Positions 17,186-25,257 of a stretch of DNA of 64,000 bases are shown here, piece by piece. The notes beneath the pieces were generated by a model. It searched no databases and had not been told where the DNA came from. It saw nothing but the letters and a program-made list of their open reading frames with translations. The stretch is from Hyphomicrobiales bacterium (GTDB taxonomy: Bacteria > Pseudomonadota > Alphaproteobacteria > Rhizobiales > Beijerinckiaceae), in NCBI GenBank assembly GCA_900466745.1, contig UBNE01000001.1:1-64000 (forward strand), read 5' to 3'. Every line of letters starts with the position of its first letter. Within the stretch, counting starts at the first letter, position 1. The position numbers and the translations under genes were made by a program.

Positions 17186-17752
17186 ATGGGCGCCCTCGAA
17201 ACCGCCACGGAGGCGGGCCGGCCGGGCCTGCCCGACCTGTTCACCGGCTTCCTCAAGATCGGGCTGATGGGTTTCGGCGGCGTCGGCCCCGTGGCGCGGC
17301 ACATCATCGTCGCCGAGCGCAACTGGCTCGACGACCGCGCCTATGCCGAGCTGATGGGCATCTGCCAGGCCCTGCCCGGAGCCAACACCGTCAACGCCGC
17401 CGTCATGCTGGGCGACCGCTTTCGCGGCGCGGCCGGGGCGCTGACCTGCGTCTTCGCGCTGATGGCCATGCCGCTGCTCTCGCTGGTCGCGCTCGCGAAC
17501 ATCTATGACGCGGTCTCCGGCCATCCGCTGGCGCAGGTCGCGCTGACCGGCGCGGCCGCCAGCGCCGCCGGCCTCATCCTCGGCACGGCGGCGCGGCTCA
17601 TGGCCAAGGCGGGGCTGGCGCGCTGGGCCTGGCTCATGGCGGCCGCCGCCTTCCTCGCCGTCGGCGTGCTGCGCCTGCCCATGCTGCCGAGCCTGCTGGT
17701 GCTCGTGCCGCTCGGCCTCGCCGCGGCCTCGCTCGGAGCGCGGCGGCTCTGA
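17186..17752 (+). CDS. Chromate transporter, first CHR half
   Basis: First of two adjacent short CHR proteins. The 188-residue product contains the CHR signature FLKIGLMGFGGVGPVARHII near residues 21-40 and QALPGANTVNAAVM near 64. Short-chain CHR proteins function as heterodimers of two half transporters of opposite topology, exporting chromate by proton motive force. Its stop overlaps the start of the second half by one base (TGATG), consistent with one-to-one expression. Chromate transport is the family role; other anions are possible. Confidence 0.87.
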   Translation: MGALETATEAGRPGLPDLFTGFLKIGLMGFGGVGPVARHIIVAERNWLDDRAYAELMGICQALPGANTVNAAVMLGDRFRGAAGALTCVFALMAMPLLSLVALANIYDAVSGHPLAQVALTGAAASAAGLILGTAARLMAKAGLARWAWLMAAAAFLAVGVLRLPMLPSLLVLVPLGLAAASLGARRL

Positions 17753-18291
17753 TGGAACGCGGCGTCCTCGGTCAGCTCGTCGTCACCTTCGGCACGATCT
17801 CGCTGATGGCGATCGGCGGCGCCAATGCCGTGGTGCCGGAGATTCACCGGCAGATCGTCGAGATCCTCGGCTGGATGGACGCGCCGACCTTCGCCCGGCT
17901 CTTCGCCATCGCCCAGACCGCGCCGGGGCCGAACGTCATGCTCGCCAGCATCGTCGGCTGGCATGTCGCCGGGACGGGCGGCCTGCTGGTCGCCACCGCG
18001 GCGATGCTGCTGCCGTCCTCCGTGCTCGCGCTCGTCTGCAGCCGCGGCTTGCGGCGCTTCGGCGACAACCGCATCGTCCGGGTCGTCACCCTGGCGCTGG
18101 TGCCGATCGCGCTCGGCCTGATGCTGGCGAGCGGCGCGGTCGCGGCGCTGGCCGCCGATGCCGGCCTCTTCGGCTTCGCGATCACGGCGGCGACGGCCTT
18201 CGTCACCTACCGCTCCAAGGTGAACCCGCTGGTGCCGATGGCGGCGGGAACGGCGGTCTATGTCGCCGCCTGGTCAGCCGGCCTGCTGTGA
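17752..18291 (+). CDS. Chromate transporter, second CHR half
   Basis: Second short CHR protein, 179 residues, starting within the stop codon of the first. It carries the matching motifs TFGTISLMAIGGANAVVPEI near residues 9-28 and AIAQTAPGPNVMLASIVG near 48-65, followed by hydrophobic helices. Sequence divergence from its neighbour is what is expected of the paired halves of a short-chain CHR transporter. No regulator is adjacent. Confidence 0.87.
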   Translation: MERGVLGQLVVTFGTISLMAIGGANAVVPEIHRQIVEILGWMDAPTFARLFAIAQTAPGPNVMLASIVGWHVAGTGGLLVATAAMLLPSSVLALVCSRGLRRFGDNRIVRVVTLALVPIALGLMLASGAVAALAADAGLFGFAITAATAFVTYRSKVNPLVPMAAGTAVYVAAWSAGLL

Positions 18292-18410
18292 CGCGTCCCG
18301 GCGGCATGCGCGGCATGAATGGCGTCGCCGCGGCCATCCGCCATTGCCGCATGCCGCCCAGCCGCTAAGCTGCCGGCCTTGTCCCATCCGGAACGAATGC
18401 GAGTGAGCCG

Positions 18411-19619
18411 ATGAGCGCGTTGACCCCCGAGGAACAGAAGGTCACGGAGTGGCTGGCGAACCGCAAGGAGGGCATGGTCGCGCTGCTGCGCGAGCTGGTC
18501 GACACCGATTCGGGCTCCTACGACAAGGCCGGCGTCGATGCGGCCGGCGCGGTCCTGGCGCGCTTCCACGAGGCCAACGGCCTCGCGGTCGAGATCGTGC
18601 CGGACAGCCGCTTCGGCGATGCCGTCAAGGCGCGCCTGCCCAATCCGGCGGCCAACGACCAGCGCCCGGTGCTGCTGCTCGGCCATCGCGACACGGTCTT
18701 CCCCAAGGGCGAGCCGACGCGCCGGCCCTTCACCATCAAGGGCACGCGGGCCTATGGCCCGGGCGTCGCCGACATGAAGAGCGGCGTGGTGATCGAGGCT
18801 TTCGTCGCCGCCGCCTTCGCCGAATGCGGCGGGCTCGCCGCGCCGCTCATGATGCTGACGACCAGCGACGAGGAGATCGGCTCGCCCTCCTCGCGCCCGG
18901 TGATCGAGGCGGCGGCGCGCGAATCGCGCTGCGTCTTCAACGCCGAGCCGAGCCGCCTGCCGGCCGGCACCGATTTCGCGAAGGACCACAGGCAATCGGT
19001 CACCAGCGGCCGCAAGGGTGGCGTCTTCATGCGCGCCGAGTTCACCGGCAAGCCGGCCCATTCCGGCGCGAATTACGAGAAGGGCGCCTCGGCCATCGTC
19101 GATCTCGGCATCAAGATCCCGAAGCTCCAGGGCCTCACAGATCTGGAGAAGGGCGTCACCGTCAATGTCGGCCTGATCGGCGGCGGCCAGACCGTCAACA
19201 CCGTCGCACCGAGCGCCTGGTGCGAGATCGACCTGCGCTACGTCACCGCCGCCCAGCGCGACGAGATGGTCGGCAGGATCAGGGCGATCGTCGAGACGCC
19301 GGAGGTCCCCGGCACCGGCGCCGCGCTCTCGATCAAGGGCGAGTTCCTGCCGCTGGAGCGCTCCCCGGAATCGGCTGCGCTCTACGACACCTATCGCGAG
19401 GCGGCCGCGGCTTTCGGCATCGGCGTGACGGCGGAATTCACCGGCGGCTGCGCCGATTCCGGCTTCACCGCGGCGCAGGGCACGCCGACCCTGTGCAGCG
19501 TCGGCCCGATCGGCGGCATGGCCCATACGCCGGACGAGTTCCTCGAGGTCGAGAGCCTGGTGCCGGCGGCGCAGGTGCTGGCGCTCGCGGTGATGCGGGC
19601 GGCGGCCAAGGTGGAGTGA
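18411..19619 (+). CDS. M20 family metallopeptidase (carboxypeptidase G2-like)
   Basis: A 402-residue di-zinc hydrolase of the M20/ArgE/DapE clan. Metal and catalytic motifs are visible: GHRDTVFPKG near residue 85, the bridging and general-base acids in GVADMKSG and TSDEEIGSP near 120-155, and GGCADSGFTAA near 344. The layout matches glutamate carboxypeptidase (carboxypeptidase G2), which cleaves C-terminal glutamate from folates and other acyl-glutamates. No signal peptide is visible, so it is probably cytosolic. It is a single gene ending just before the convergent TetR gene. Confidence 0.85.
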   Translation: MSALTPEEQKVTEWLANRKEGMVALLRELVDTDSGSYDKAGVDAAGAVLARFHEANGLAVEIVPDSRFGDAVKARLPNPAANDQRPVLLLGHRDTVFPKGEPTRRPFTIKGTRAYGPGVADMKSGVVIEAFVAAAFAECGGLAAPLMMLTTSDEEIGSPSSRPVIEAAARESRCVFNAEPSRLPAGTDFAKDHRQSVTSGRKGGVFMRAEFTGKPAHSGANYEKGASAIVDLGIKIPKLQGLTDLEKGVTVNVGLIGGGQTVNTVAPSAWCEIDLRYVTAAQRDEMVGRIRAIVETPEVPGTGAALSIKGEFLPLERSPESAALYDTYREAAAAFGIGVTAEFTGGCADSGFTAAQGTPTLCSVGPIGGMAHTPDEFLEVESLVPAAQVLALAVMRAAAKVE

Positions 19620-19625
19620 AGGAGC

Positions 19626-20207
19626 TCAGCGGCAGAGCAGATCGATCTTGCGGCTGAGCGAAGCCTCGTCCTCGCTCAGCCGGTCGGTCAGCACGTGCAG
19701 CCAGTTGAAGCCGACCCAGAGTTCCAGCCGGTCGTCGATTTCGGCAGGCTCGAATTCACCGCGCTCGGCCGCGCGCACGAACATCCGGCGCGGTGAGGCG
19801 AGGCGTTCCGGCATGAACTTGAAGCGCAGGGCGGCGAGCGCCGTCTCGCTGGTCTGCGCCTCGGCGACCAGCCCCCGGAAGACGCGTCCTGCCGCGTCCT
19901 CGCGCCAGAAGCGCCAGAGATTTATCGTGTAGCGCAGCAGGTCGGCGCGCAGCGAGCCCTCGTCCGGGACGGGAATGGCGGCGTCCTTCTCGACCCCGTA
20001 GATCGCGATGAACAGCTCGGCCTTGTTCGGCCACCAGCGATAGATCGTCGGCTTGCCTGCGCCGGCGCGCCGCGCGACCTCCTCGATCGAGAAGCCGGCA
20101 TAGCCCTTTTCCGCCAGGAGGTCGCGCGCCGCCGCCTTGACGGCGGCTTCGGTCTCCGGGCTGCGTCGCGCGCCGATCGAGGCACGGCGCTTCGGTTTTG
20201 TCTCCAT
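19626..20207 (-). CDS. TetR family transcriptional regulator
   Basis: A 193-residue repressor. The N-terminal TetR helix-turn-helix spans about residues 20-65 (AARDLLAEKGYAGFSIEEV then GAGKPTIYRWWPNKAELF). The ligand domain is tryptophan-rich. It is divergent from a small membrane protein gene, and two AAACGG/CCGTTT-type palindromes lie between them, so autoregulation and control of that neighbour are likely. The ATG at 20207 was preferred; a longer version from 20276 would read through one of the operators. Confidence 0.88.
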   Translation of the reverse strand: METKPKRRASIGARRSPETEAAVKAAARDLLAEKGYAGFSIEEVARRAGAGKPTIYRWWPNKAELFIAIYGVEKDAAIPVPDEGSLRADLLRYTINLWRFWREDAAGRVFRGLVAEAQTSETALAALRFKFMPERLASPRRMFVRAAERGEFEPAEIDDRLELWVGFNWLHVLTDRLSEDEASLSRKIDLLCR

Positions 20208-20252
20208 TCCCGCGAACCTCATCCGCGCATCGCTCCGGTCCTTGACATAACG

Positions 20253-20293
20253 AAACGGTCCGTTTAATTCAATCAATAGAAACGGAACGTTTC
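20253..20293. promoter_or_regulatory. Tandem TetR-type operators
   Basis: Two related palindromes: AAACGG-T-CCGTTT at 20253-20265 and GAAACG-GAA-CGTTTC at 20279-20293, with centres 27 bp apart. They sit between the divergent TetR gene and the small membrane protein gene and share the half-site AAACG. A TTGACA-like element (CTTGACAT) at 20241-20248 lies just beside the first palindrome. They are probable operators of the adjacent TetR protein. Confidence 0.7.
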
Positions 20294-20311
20294 GTTACAT
20301 GAAGATGCCCG

Positions 20312-20533
20312 ATGACCCGCCCCTCGTTTTCGCGCCTGGCCTCGCGCTTGCGTTTTCTGATCGTCGCGATCGCCGGGGCCTACGCGGCGATCAATCTCGT
20401 CCTCGGGGCGCTGGCGCCCTTCACCGCGGGCTGGTCCATCCCCGGCGTCACGGCCCTGGCCGTGCCGCCCATGGTGGTGGCGATGGTCTACGGCGTGATC
20501 CCGATCGCCTTCCGCTTCGGCGCGCCGCGCTGA
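20312..20533 (+). CDS. Small two-helix membrane protein
   Basis: A 73-residue protein with a basic N-terminus (SFSRLASRLRF) and two hydrophobic helices, LIVAIAGAYAAINLVLGAL and a second around residues 46-66. I do not recognise a characterised family. It starts 18 bases after a TetR-type palindrome and is divergent from the TetR gene, so it is the likely regulated target. Codon use is like that of its neighbours. Confidence 0.6.
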   Translation: MTRPSFSRLASRLRFLIVAIAGAYAAINLVLGALAPFTAGWSIPGVTALAVPPMVVAMVYGVIPIAFRFGAPR

Positions 20534-20559
20534 GCGGATTCCGCCCGCAGGGCAGGGTG

Positions 20560-22401
20560 CTAGAACGCCTCTTCCCAATTGCGGCTGAGGCGCATGGCGC
20601 AGTTGATCATGCCGACCATCGAATAGGTCTGCGGGAAATTGCCCCAGAGCTCGCCGGTCTTGAGGTCGGCGTCCTCCGAGAGCAGGCCGAAGCTGTTGCG
20701 CCGCTGCAGGATGCGCTCGAACAGTTCCTTGGCCTCCTCGTGGCGCCCGATCGCGTTCAGCGCATCGACATACCAGAAGGCGCAGATCAGGAAGCCGGTG
20801 TGCATGTAGCCGAAATCGTCCTGCGTGGCGTAGCGCAGCAGCAGGTCGCCGCGCTTCAGGTCGCGGCCGATCGCCTCGACCGTGGCGACGAAGCGCGCGT
20901 CCTCCGGCTTGACGAAGCCGATCTCGGCCAGCAGCAGCAGCGTCGCGTCGAGATCCTCGCCGTCGAAGGTCGAGACGAAATGGCCCTTCCGCTCGTTCCA
21001 GATCCGCTCGGCGATGATTTCCTTGAGCCGGCGGGCATGGTCCTTCCAGTATTCCTTGCGGTCGGCCCGGCCGAGCGTGCCGGCGATGCGGGCCAGCCGG
21101 TCGCAGGCCGCCCAGCACATCACGCTGGAGAAGGCGTGCACGGCCTCCTTCTCGCGCAATTCCCAGGGGCCGGCATCGGGCTTGTCGAAGACGGAGAGCG
21201 CCAGCTCGCCCATGCGCTCGAGCTGGGCGAAGAGCGTGTCCTTGCCGGGCTGGATCAGGCGCCGGTCGAAGAAGGAATGCGTCGCCGCCAGCACCACCGC
21301 GCCATAGCCGTCGTTCTGGATCTGCACGGCCGCGCCGTTGCCGAAGCGCACCGGCCGGTGCCCGCGATAGCCCGAGAGATTGCCGGCCTCGAACTCGGTC
21401 AGCGTGCCGCCGCGGGTGATCGGATAGAGCGGCGGCAGGTGCTCGGCGCCGCTTTCCGAGAAGGAATCGACGATATTGGTGATGAAGCCGAGATAGTCCT
21501 CCATCGTCCGGGTCGTGCCGAGGCGGTTCAGCGCATGCACCACGAAATAGGCGTCGCGCAGCCAGCAATAGCGATAGTCCCAGTTGCGCTGCGTGCCCGG
21601 CGCCTCGGGGATCGAGGTGGTCAGCGCCGCGACGATGGCGCCGGTCTCCTCGAAGGCGCAGAGCTTCAGCGTGATCGCGGCCCGGATCACGGCGGTCTGG
21701 TATTCGAAGGGGATCGAGAGCGAGCGCACCCAGTCGCGCCAGTAGTCGGTGGTCTTGTCGAGGAATTCGCGCGAGGTGGTCTCGATCTCGGCACGCAGCG
21801 CCTCGTCCGCGCCGATGAAGAAGGAATAGGTCTGGTCGACCGCGAAGGGGATGCCTTCGACGACATAGGAGAGGGGCGCGTTGGTGGTCAGCCGGATGGT
21901 CTGGGCGGCGCCGACGAAGCGGACATGGTTGGAGCCGCGCGTGACCTCGTCCGGCTCCTCGCCGATGCCGAGGCAGGGCCTGACCAGGACGCGGATGCGC
22001 GGCCGGCCCGAGACCCGCCGCACCCGCCGCACGAGCTGCGGCGGGCGGAAGAAGCGCTCGTAGCGCACGAAGCGCGGCGCGAAATCGAGGATCTCGATGG
22101 CGTTGCCCTGGTCGTCGGAGAGGACCGAGGAGAGGATCGCGGTGTTGTCGAGATAGCTCTGCTCGCAGCGCGTCATGCCGACGAGCTCGATCGCGAAGAA
22201 GCCCTTCTTCGGCGCCTCGTCGCCGTCATCCGCCTCGTTGTCGATCAGCGAGCAGAAGACGGGGTCGCGGTCGAAGCGCGGAAAGCAGCCCCAGACGATG
22301 CGGGCGCGCCGGTCGATGAGCGCGGCGATCGAGCAGTTGCCGATCACGCCGAGGTCGAGCGAGGCGGAGTGATGCCCCGCGGCCGTGGTCGTTACGGTCA
22401 T
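20560..22401 (-). CDS. Glycoside hydrolase family 15 protein (glucoamylase/trehalase-like)
   Basis: A 613-residue GH15 enzyme. It has the N-terminal beta domain of bacterial members (LGVIGNCSIAALIDRRARIV near residue 17) and an (alpha/alpha)6 catalytic domain with NWDYRYCWLRDAYFVVHAL near residues 268-286 and GELWGNFPQTYSMVGM near 590. GH15 members act on alpha-glucosides or trehalose. It begins two bases after the trehalose-phosphatase stop on the same strand, which suggests a role in trehalose or glucan turnover. No signal peptide is seen. Trehalase activity is inference. Confidence 0.87.
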   Translation of the reverse strand: MTVTTTAAGHHSASLDLGVIGNCSIAALIDRRARIVWGCFPRFDRDPVFCSLIDNEADDGDEAPKKGFFAIELVGMTRCEQSYLDNTAILSSVLSDDQGNAIEILDFAPRFVRYERFFRPPQLVRRVRRVSGRPRIRVLVRPCLGIGEEPDEVTRGSNHVRFVGAAQTIRLTTNAPLSYVVEGIPFAVDQTYSFFIGADEALRAEIETTSREFLDKTTDYWRDWVRSLSIPFEYQTAVIRAAITLKLCAFEETGAIVAALTTSIPEAPGTQRNWDYRYCWLRDAYFVVHALNRLGTTRTMEDYLGFITNIVDSFSESGAEHLPPLYPITRGGTLTEFEAGNLSGYRGHRPVRFGNGAAVQIQNDGYGAVVLAATHSFFDRRLIQPGKDTLFAQLERMGELALSVFDKPDAGPWELREKEAVHAFSSVMCWAACDRLARIAGTLGRADRKEYWKDHARRLKEIIAERIWNERKGHFVSTFDGEDLDATLLLLAEIGFVKPEDARFVATVEAIGRDLKRGDLLLRYATQDDFGYMHTGFLICAFWYVDALNAIGRHEEAKELFERILQRRNSFGLLSEDADLKTGELWGNFPQTYSMVGMINCAMRLSRNWEEAF

Positions 22402-22403
22402 GA

Positions 22404-23213
22404 TCAGTCCTGGTTCGTCCGGGCGAAGTCGTCGGCGGAAAGATGGCCGCTTTCGGCGGCTTCGAGAAGGATGTGGCGCAGCGCCGTCGGCGATGCCAGC
22501 CGCAGGCCGGCCTGGCTTTCGCGGTCGGCGCCGATCCGCACCGACAGCCCGCCCATCGCATTGACCGCCGCGAAGCCGTCCTCGTCGGTGATGTCGTCGC
22601 CGATGAAGACCGGCCGGCGGCCGGCATAGGCCGGCTTCGCCATCAGCCAGGCGATGGCGTGGCCCTTGCTGGCGTTCGCCGGCACGATCTCGGCGACCGA
22701 CTTGCCCTCCTGCAGGCGCACGCCCGGTCCGATCCGGGCGGCGGTGCGGCGCATCAGCGCCAGCGCCTCGTCCTGGAGCGAGGGGGCGAGCCGCCAGTGC
22801 AGCGCGACGGAGACGCGCTTGTCCTCGACGAGAATGCCGACATGGCTGTTGGCGAAGCGGACGAGGTCGCGCAGCGCCTCGCGCAGGCTGCCGGGCTGGG
22901 CGGACTGCGCGTGCAGTTCGCCGTCGAGCCGGATCTGCGCGCCGTGCAGGCCGGCGATGTCGAAACGATGAGGCGCGAGCATCGCGTCGAGAAAGGCGAT
23001 CGGCCGGCCGGACACCAGGGCGAGGGCGCCGCCCAGCGTCCCGCGCAGCGCCGCGAGCGCGGGCGCCACGCGCCGGTCGAGCTTCACGTCTTCCGGCGAG
23101 GGGGCGATCTCGACGAGCGTGCCGTCGAAATCCAGGAAGAGAGCGAGCTGCTGGGCGGCGGGAGCGGTATCGGAAGCGCTGCGGGCAGATATGGGTTCGA
23201 TCAGGGTCGTCAT
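22404..23213 (-). CDS. otsB: Trehalose-6-phosphate phosphatase
   Basis: HAD-family phosphatase of 269 residues that removes phosphate from trehalose 6-phosphate. The nucleophile motif FLDFDGTLVEIAP lies near residues 27-39, the lysine-containing motif near GKSVAEIVPANASKGHA at 185-200, and the metal motif VFIGDDITDEDGF near 215-227. It is the first gene of a two-gene minus-strand unit with GH15 and is divergent from otsA, completing the OtsAB trehalose pathway. Confidence 0.92.
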   Translation of the reverse strand: MTTLIEPISARSASDTAPAAQQLALFLDFDGTLVEIAPSPEDVKLDRRVAPALAALRGTLGGALALVSGRPIAFLDAMLAPHRFDIAGLHGAQIRLDGELHAQSAQPGSLREALRDLVRFANSHVGILVEDKRVSVALHWRLAPSLQDEALALMRRTAARIGPGVRLQEGKSVAEIVPANASKGHAIAWLMAKPAYAGRRPVFIGDDITDEDGFAAVNAMGGLSVRIGADRESQAGLRLASPTALRHILLEAAESGHLSADDFARTNQD

Positions 23214-23410
23214 GATTCTGTATCTGTGCGGAGAAGGCGGCAGAAGAACGGCCGCCTGGCCCGCGAATCCTTTCGTTTGAGCGATTTCTCGACCGTGGCC
23301 GCTGAAAATTCGTCCTCGGGGTTGTCTCGATCTACTGAGAGCCTAACATAAGGACCACGATTTCCCCGCAGGGTCGCCATCGCTTCGCCACGCTCCCGGC
23401 TCTGCTCCAC

Positions 23411-23436
23411 GGAAACATTACGTCTTTTCCGGCGTT
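23411..23436 (+). promoter_or_regulatory. Possible EcfG-type (general stress) promoter for otsA
   Basis: GGAAA and CGTT separated by 17 bp, one mismatch from the alphaproteobacterial EcfG pattern GGAAC-N16/17-CGTT. It lies about 60 bp before otsA. Trehalose synthesis is a known member of general stress regulons in this class, which makes the match more believable, but a single-mismatch short motif can occur by chance. Confidence 0.4.
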
Positions 23437-23494
23437 CTGTTCCGGCCGCCGGTGGCGAAAATCGGGCGGCCTTCCTTCGGAGAACTCGCCGCCT

Positions 23495-25066
23495 ATGCGC
23501 CTGGTCGTCGTTTCCAACCGCGTCACCATCCCCGATCGCCACGAGAAGGCGACGGCAGGGGGGCTCGCGGTCGCCTTGCGCGAGGCGCTGGAACGGCATG
23601 GCGGCCTGTGGTTCGGCTGGAGCGGGGTGGTCGGCGCGGCCCGGCAGTTGCGCGAGACCCAGCGCGGCAACGTCACCTATGCGGTGACCGATCTCAGCGA
23701 GGCCGAGCGCGAGAGCTATTATCTCGGCTTCTCGAACCGGGCCCTCTGGCCGATCATGCATTACCGGCTCGGGCTGACCGAGTTCCAGCGCAGCGACTAT
23801 ATGGGCTATCTCGGCGTCAACCGCCGCTTCGCGCGCGAGCTGGCCGGGATGATCCGGCCCGACGACGTCATCTGGATCCACGACTACCACCTGATCCCGC
23901 TCGCGGCCGAGCTGCGCCGCCGCGGCGTGACCAACCGGATCGGCTATTTCCACCATATCCCCTGGCCCTCGGCCGACACGCTGACCGCCCTGCCGTTCAG
24001 CGCCACGCTGGTGCGCACGCTCGCCGCCTACGATCTCGTCGGCGTGCAGACGCGGCTCGACGCCCGCAATCTGGTCGATTGCCTGGTGATGCTGTGCGGC
24101 GCGAAGTTCGATGGGCGGCGCGTCCGTCTCGGCTTGCGCGAGACGGCGGTGCGGGCCTTCCCGATCGGCATCGATGTCGAGGCGTTCCGCCGGCTGGCGG
24201 CGGCCTCGGTCCGGCAGGCGGCGACGCCGCTGCGAGCGACGCGCGAATCGCTCGGCGAGCGCAAGCTGGTGATCGGCGTCGACCGGCTCGACTATTCCAA
24301 GGGCATCGTCCAGCGGCTCGAGGCCTTCGGCCAGTTCCTGCGCAGCCATCCCGAGGAGCGCGGCCGTGTCGGCCTGCTGCAGATCGCCCCGCCGTCGCGC
24401 AGCGACGTGCCGGAATATGCCGAGCTCGACCGCATGTCGGACGAGGTCGCCGGCCGGCTCAACGCCCAGCTCGGCGAATTCGACTGGACGCCGATCCGCG
24501 TCGTCAAGAAGGCCTATTCCCGCACCGCGCTGGCCGGTCTCTACCGCAGCGCCCAGGTCGGGCTGGTGACGCCGATGCGCGACGGCATGAACCTCGTGGC
24601 CAAGGAATATGTCGCGGCCCAGAACCCGGCCGACCCCGGCGTGCTGGTGCTCTCCCGCTTCGCCGGCGCGGCGCAGCAGCTCGGCGAGGCGCTGATCGTC
24701 AACCCTTACGACACGCACGAGGTCGCGGAGGCGATCCGCACCGCGCTGGCGATGCCCAAAAGCGAGCGCATCCGCCGCTTCGAGGCGCTCTATCAGATCA
24801 TCGAGGCGAGCGGCATCCACTGGTGGACGCGGTGCTATCTGGAGGCGCTCGCCGGAGAGCCCGTCGCGGCGGAGGATGTCGAGCCGCCCGGCAAGGCCGG
24901 GGCCAAGGCCGAGACGCCGGCCCGGCGCGCGGGCGCGAGATCGGCGCGATCAACGACCCGCCCGGCCGCGCAGGAGCGCGGCGAGGCTCGGGACGCCTCC
25001 GCCGGCCCGGGCCGGAAGCGGGCTTCCGCGGCCGGCGAGGCCTCGCATCTGACCCTCGTCCGTTGA
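23495..25066 (+). CDS. otsA: Trehalose-6-phosphate synthase (GT20)
   Basis: Makes trehalose 6-phosphate from UDP-glucose and glucose 6-phosphate. The 523-residue protein has the GT20 features LVVVSNRV at the N-terminus, [18 protein letters not shown] near residue 128, [18 protein letters not shown] near 259, and [18 protein letters not shown] near 358. The core ends about residue 455. The remaining 65 residues are a low-complexity Ala/Gly/Arg tail that most OtsA proteins lack. A GGAGA site precedes the ATG. It is divergent from otsB-GH15. Confidence 0.93.
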   Translation: MRLVVVSNRVTIPDRHEKATAGGLAVALREALERHGGLWFGWSGVVGAARQLRETQRGNVTYAVTDLSEAERESYYLGFSNRALWPIMHYRLGLTEFQRSDYMGYLGVNRRFARELAGMIRPDDVIWIHDYHLIPLAAELRRRGVTNRIGYFHHIPWPSADTLTALPFSATLVRTLAAYDLVGVQTRLDARNLVDCLVMLCGAKFDGRRVRLGLRETAVRAFPIGIDVEAFRRLAAASVRQAATPLRATRESLGERKLVIGVDRLDYSKGIVQRLEAFGQFLRSHPEERGRVGLLQIAPPSRSDVPEYAELDRMSDEVAGRLNAQLGEFDWTPIRVVKKAYSRTALAGLYRSAQVGLVTPMRDGMNLVAKEYVAAQNPADPGVLVLSRFAGAAQQLGEALIVNPYDTHEVAEAIRTALAMPKSERIRRFEALYQIIEASGIHWWTRCYLEALAGEPVAAEDVEPPGKAGAKAETPARRAGARSARSTTRPAAQERGEARDASAGPGRKRASAAGEASHLTLVR

Positions 25067-25141
25067 GGCGAAGGGGCGGCCGGGCGCCCGCCGAAATCGG
25101 CGCGCGATCGTTTCCCGCGCGGCGCCCCGCGCATCAAGCTC

Positions 25142-25170
25142 TTGCCGAAGGCGGGTTTTGGTCGCTAGAA
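25142..25170 (+). promoter_or_regulatory. Probable housekeeping promoter of ptsP
   Basis: TTGCCG and CTAGAA separated by 17 bp. The downstream element reads GCTAGAA in context, close to the Caulobacter-type -10 GCTANAWC. It lies about 90 bp before ptsP and would drive ptsP-prfA. Confidence 0.45.
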
Positions 25171-25257
25171 GGCGCAAGGACCCGAGCGGGCGACTCGGGG
25201 GTCTGGACAGGCATCGTATCGTCGATGGCTGAGGAGGCGGGCGGAGGGCTGAGATCG

